This document shows, piece by piece, positions 61,733 to 64,000 of a stretch of 64,000 bases of DNA (position 1 is its first letter; the number at the start of each line of letters is the position of its first letter). The position numbers and the translations under genes are program-made. The DNA is from Dyella sp. ASV24. GTDB lineage: Bacteria; Pseudomonadota; Gammaproteobacteria; Xanthomonadales; Rhodanobacteraceae. The notes below the pieces were generated by a model that was not told the origin of the DNA, made no database searches, and was given only the letters and a program-made list of their open reading frames with translations. The stretch spans positions 30,147 to 94,146 of the forward strand of contig NZ_JAELTQ010000003.1 of the NCBI RefSeq assembly GCF_016428905.1, given 5' to 3'.

Positions 61733-63004
61733 GTGTCCAAGACCTTGATCCTTGCTGTCATGGGGCAGCAGGCCGCGCAATTCGGCAGCCGCGGCCAGAA
61801 GGCGTTCGAAGGGCAGGGCGGCAGCATCGGCCGCTCGGAGGACTGCGCCTGGGTGCTCAATGCGTCTGGTGTGTCGCGCACGCACGCCATGATCCGTTTT
61901 CTCAATGGCCTGTACTTCGTCGAGGATCGCAGCACCAACGGCATGTTGCTCAATGGCATGGCGCTGACCAAGGGCGAGCCGTCCGCGCTGAATCACGGCG
62001 ACCGTCTGCAGATCGACACCTTCGAAGTAGAAGTGGCATTGCAGGATGCCGCTGTCGAATCCGATCGCACGCATGTCGCATCGACACCGGCGCGTGCGCC
62101 AGCGCCAATGCCGGTGCGCGAACCCTTCGATCTGGACACGCTCGACATCGGAGTAAGTCCCGGGCGGCTTTCCACCATCGACAGTCTGATTGATGGTCCG
62201 GGTGCCGCGATGCCAGGCGGCAGCCTGGATCCGCTAAGTTTTCTGGACGCACCACCTGCGCCATCACCGCAACCCAGCACCGCACAGGCCTCGCCAAGCT
62301 GGAATCACACACCCGGCATGGAGGATCATTTCCGTCCACCCGGCACCGTTGGGCAGCGGCAGGCGCTACCAGAGAACTGGGACCTGACCATGGGCGACTT
62401 TGCATCGCCACCCGCGGCTGCGAGTCCTATGCCTGCCCAGCCAGCACCGCCTCCCGCGAGCGCTGCACCGATGTCGGCAGAGCTCGAGCAGATCTTCCGC
62501 ATCGTGGTGGATGGCGTGATGGATGTGCTGCGTGCCCGCGCGGAGATCAAGAACACGTTTCGCCTTCCGGTCACCATCATCCAGCGCTCGGAGAACAATC
62601 CGCTGAAATTTGCGGCAACCTCCGAGGAGGCCATGCAGAAAATCATGGCGCCGCCGAGCGCAGCCTTCCTGGCAGGCAGTGCCGCCTTCGACGATGCCTT
62701 CGACGATATTCGCTGTCATCAGATGGCCATGCTGGCCGGCATGCGCGCTGCCTTCGATTCCTTGCTGTTCCACTTCAATCCCGACCGCTTTGAACGCGAG
62801 ACGGACAGCGCTTCGCGTCGATCGGCGTTCTCTGGCAAGGGTCGCTACTGGGAGCGTTATCGAGAGAACTTTGACGAACTATCGAAAGATCCTGATGGAT
62901 GTTTTCGCCGCCTGTTCGGGGATGAATTTGCACGCGCCTACGAGGCCCAGCTAGCGCGACTCAAGTCAGCGCGACGAGCCTCCATGGCGCCGACGCGGCG
63001 CTGA
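61733..63004 (+). CDS. tagH: FHA-domain T6SS protein TagH
   Basis: A protein of about 423 residues. The N-terminal FHA domain (about 1-110) has GGSIGRSEDC, VSRTHAMI and STNGMLLNG. A Pro/Ala-rich linker (about 110-230) follows, then the conserved VI_FHA C-terminal domain (about 245-400, ENNPLKFAATSEEAMQKIM and GKGRYWERYRENFDEL). It takes part in threonine phosphorylation control in T6SS where a PpkA kinase exists; none is in this window. The GTG at 61733 has AAGGGA upstream. Confidence 0.92.
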   Translation: MSKTLILAVMGQQAAQFGSRGQKAFEGQGGSIGRSEDCAWVLNASGVSRTHAMIRFLNGLYFVEDRSTNGMLLNGMALTKGEPSALNHGDRLQIDTFEVEVALQDAAVESDRTHVASTPARAPAPMPVREPFDLDTLDIGVSPGRLSTIDSLIDGPGAAMPGGSLDPLSFLDAPPAPSPQPSTAQASPSWNHTPGMEDHFRPPGTVGQRQALPENWDLTMGDFASPPAAASPMPAQPAPPPASAAPMSAELEQIFRIVVDGVMDVLRARAEIKNTFRLPVTIIQRSENNPLKFAATSEEAMQKIMAPPSAAFLAGSAAFDDAFDDIRCHQMAMLAGMRAAFDSLLFHFNPDRFERETDSASRRSAFSGKGRYWERYRENFDELSKDPDGCFRRLFGDEFARAYEAQLARLKSARRASMAPTRR

Positions 63005-63037
63005 TCGGGCGACCATCAAGACAGGGGAAAGAAGAAC

Positions 63038-63679
63038 GTGTCCGCCATCCTGCTGATCGATGACCATGCCATGTTCCGGGAAGGCATCGCGCTGACCATC
63101 GCGAAGGAGTTCCGGAACACGCCCATCCATGCCGTATCTACCGGCAAGGAGGCCATGGAAGTATTGAACGCGAACAAAGATATCGACCTGGTGATGATGG
63201 ACATCTACTTGTCCGACATCGCGGGCAACGTATTGCTTCGTTACTTGCGCCAACTTCGGCGAAGGTTGCGGATTCTGGTGGTGTCGGCATCAAGGGATCC
63301 GGTGGACGTCCATCGCGCGCTATCGGCCGGTGCGCATGGCTATATCCACAAGAGCTCGGATAGTCATGGATTGTTGGATGCCATGGCCTGCGTGTTGTCC
63401 GGGCATGACTACGTGCCGGCGGCCTTCGCTCAGGCAGGCGCCCAGGCCATGCGTGCGGACGATGCGGTGCTGCTAGGCAGGCTTACGCCTCGACAAACCG
63501 AAGTGCTGCGTTTGGCGTGCGAAGGCCTTCGAAATGGCGAGATCTCAAGCAGGCTCGGCATGGCCGAGAAGACGGTAAAGGCACATATGTCGGCAGTGCT
63601 CGCCGTGCTCGATGTTCCCAATCGCACACAGGCGACGATTGTGGCCAGGCGCGGCGGCTTGTTGCGCAACTTGATGTAG
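63038..63679 (+). CDS. LuxR/NarL-type response regulator (second copy)
   Basis: A 213-residue response regulator from a GTG start. Receiver with IDDHAMFREG and phospho-acceptor Asp in VMMDIYLSD; LuxR domain with LTPRQTEVLRLACEG and MAEKTVKAHMSAVL. It is paralogous to the regulator at 43342: the receiver differs at many positions, but the DNA-binding half is nearly the same. It lies after tagH and before the last non-coding stretch, so it may act on the next T6SS operon. Confidence 0.9.
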   Translation: MSAILLIDDHAMFREGIALTIAKEFRNTPIHAVSTGKEAMEVLNANKDIDLVMMDIYLSDIAGNVLLRYLRQLRRRLRILVVSASRDPVDVHRALSAGAHGYIHKSSDSHGLLDAMACVLSGHDYVPAAFAQAGAQAMRADDAVLLGRLTPRQTEVLRLACEGLRNGEISSRLGMAEKTVKAHMSAVLAVLDVPNRTQATIVARRGGLLRNLM

Positions 63680-64000
63680 TGATCAAACCACACGTGAGGC
63701 AAGAAAAGGTTCGGCTGAAGCGTTAGATGCGTTTTCCGAGTCGCTTTCAATCGCATGGTTGAAAGACGGATACCTGCGTCCGCGAGAGTGTCGTTGTTGG
63801 GGCTTGCGTAGGACTTTTTGCCGAATATCCGTATTGATCTAGGACTTTGGTCCGATGCGAAAAGGCAGCCACAATCTTATGCTCTCCGACGAACAAGAGG
63901 CGATGCGTTTGACGCGCCATTTGTTCTGAGGCCAGTCATCTCTCTGATCCGCCCACAGATGATTTCGCCTCGTACGCGCCGCCTTGGGATAGGTGGTGCG
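63680..64000 (+). promoter_or_regulatory. Non-coding end with repeated TAGGACTTT motif
   Basis: 321 bases with no gene. TAGGACTTT occurs at 63809-63817 and 63840-63848, 31 bases (about three helical turns) apart. The second copy is part of TAGGACTTTGGTCC, which contains the inverted repeat GGAC-TTTG-GTCC. A -10-like TATGCT lies at 63878-63883, about 31 bases after its centre, as expected for an activator-dependent promoter reading right, out of the window. Confidence 0.4.

Noticed and set aside
1..64000. tRNA, rRNA, CRISPR arrays, insertion sequences and attachment sites
   Set aside because: I looked for them on both strands and saw no convincing candidate.

Overview
The window is GC-rich DNA with dense, short-spaced operons and frequent ATGA or TGATG start/stop overlaps. 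Gene content (ECF sigma/anti-sigma pair, TorF-type porin, b561 and c-type cytochromes, an O-antigen-like locus, an NRPS locus and a type VI secretion locus) suggests a gammaproteobacterium of the Xanthomonadales, probably Rhodanobacteraceae (Dyella/Luteibacter-like). That placement is inferred from protein flavour; no rRNA or other marker gene is present.

Layout. (1) 1-1625, minus strand: ECF sigma factor, zinc-finger anti-sigma factor and a truncated lipoprotein, all overlapping. (2) 1767-5142, minus strand: an envelope redox set made of cytochrome b561, an outer-membrane barrel with a CxxCH haem motif, a small cytochrome c and a TorF-type barrel. (3) 5384-20331, plus strand: a polysaccharide (O-antigen/exopolysaccharide) locus. 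It holds genes for a 3-amino-3,6-dideoxy sugar (ketoisomerase, DegT aminotransferase, acetyltransferase), Wzx, Wzy-like and Wzz-like proteins, three glycosyltransferases, two methyltransferases, an amidohydrolase, a glycosidase-like propeller and a B12/radical SAM enzyme. (4) 20301-26149: a nucleotidyltransferase-like protein and a second B12/radical SAM enzyme face an HPr-kinase-like protein and an ABC exporter. (5) 26146-42125, minus strand: an NRPS locus. Read from 42125 downward it encodes C-A-T, then C-A-T-TE fused to an MFS exporter, a type II thioesterase, a stand-alone A-T loading protein, MbtH, a SnoaL-like protein, a class IV aminotransferase, a YbaK-domain protein, a methyltransferase and a flavin reductase-like protein. 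(6) 42126-43341: a 1.2 kb gene-poor, partly AT-rich spacer. (7) 43342-63679, plus strand: a type VI secretion locus bracketed by two paralogous LuxR-type response regulators and a hybrid histidine kinase. It contains tssB, tssC, hcp, tagJ, tssE, tssF, tssG, clpV, a putative M35-like metallopeptidase effector, an unknown AT-richer protein, PAAR, VgrG, a DUF6931-like protein and an FHA protein. The membrane-complex genes (tssJ, K, L, M) and tssA are not in the window. (8) 63680-64000: non-coding, with promoter-like repeats.

How it fits together. The polysaccharide locus would make a surface glycan carrying an N-acylated 3-amino-dideoxy sugar. The NRPS locus is consistent with a three-residue peptide: an aliphatic starter, an unassigned second residue and an Asp-like third residue. 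It would be released by a thioesterase with a cysteine nucleophile and exported by the fused transporter. The T6SS locus supplies sheath, tube, baseplate, recycling ATPase, spike and at least one candidate toxic cargo, with phosphorelay control encoded at both ends.
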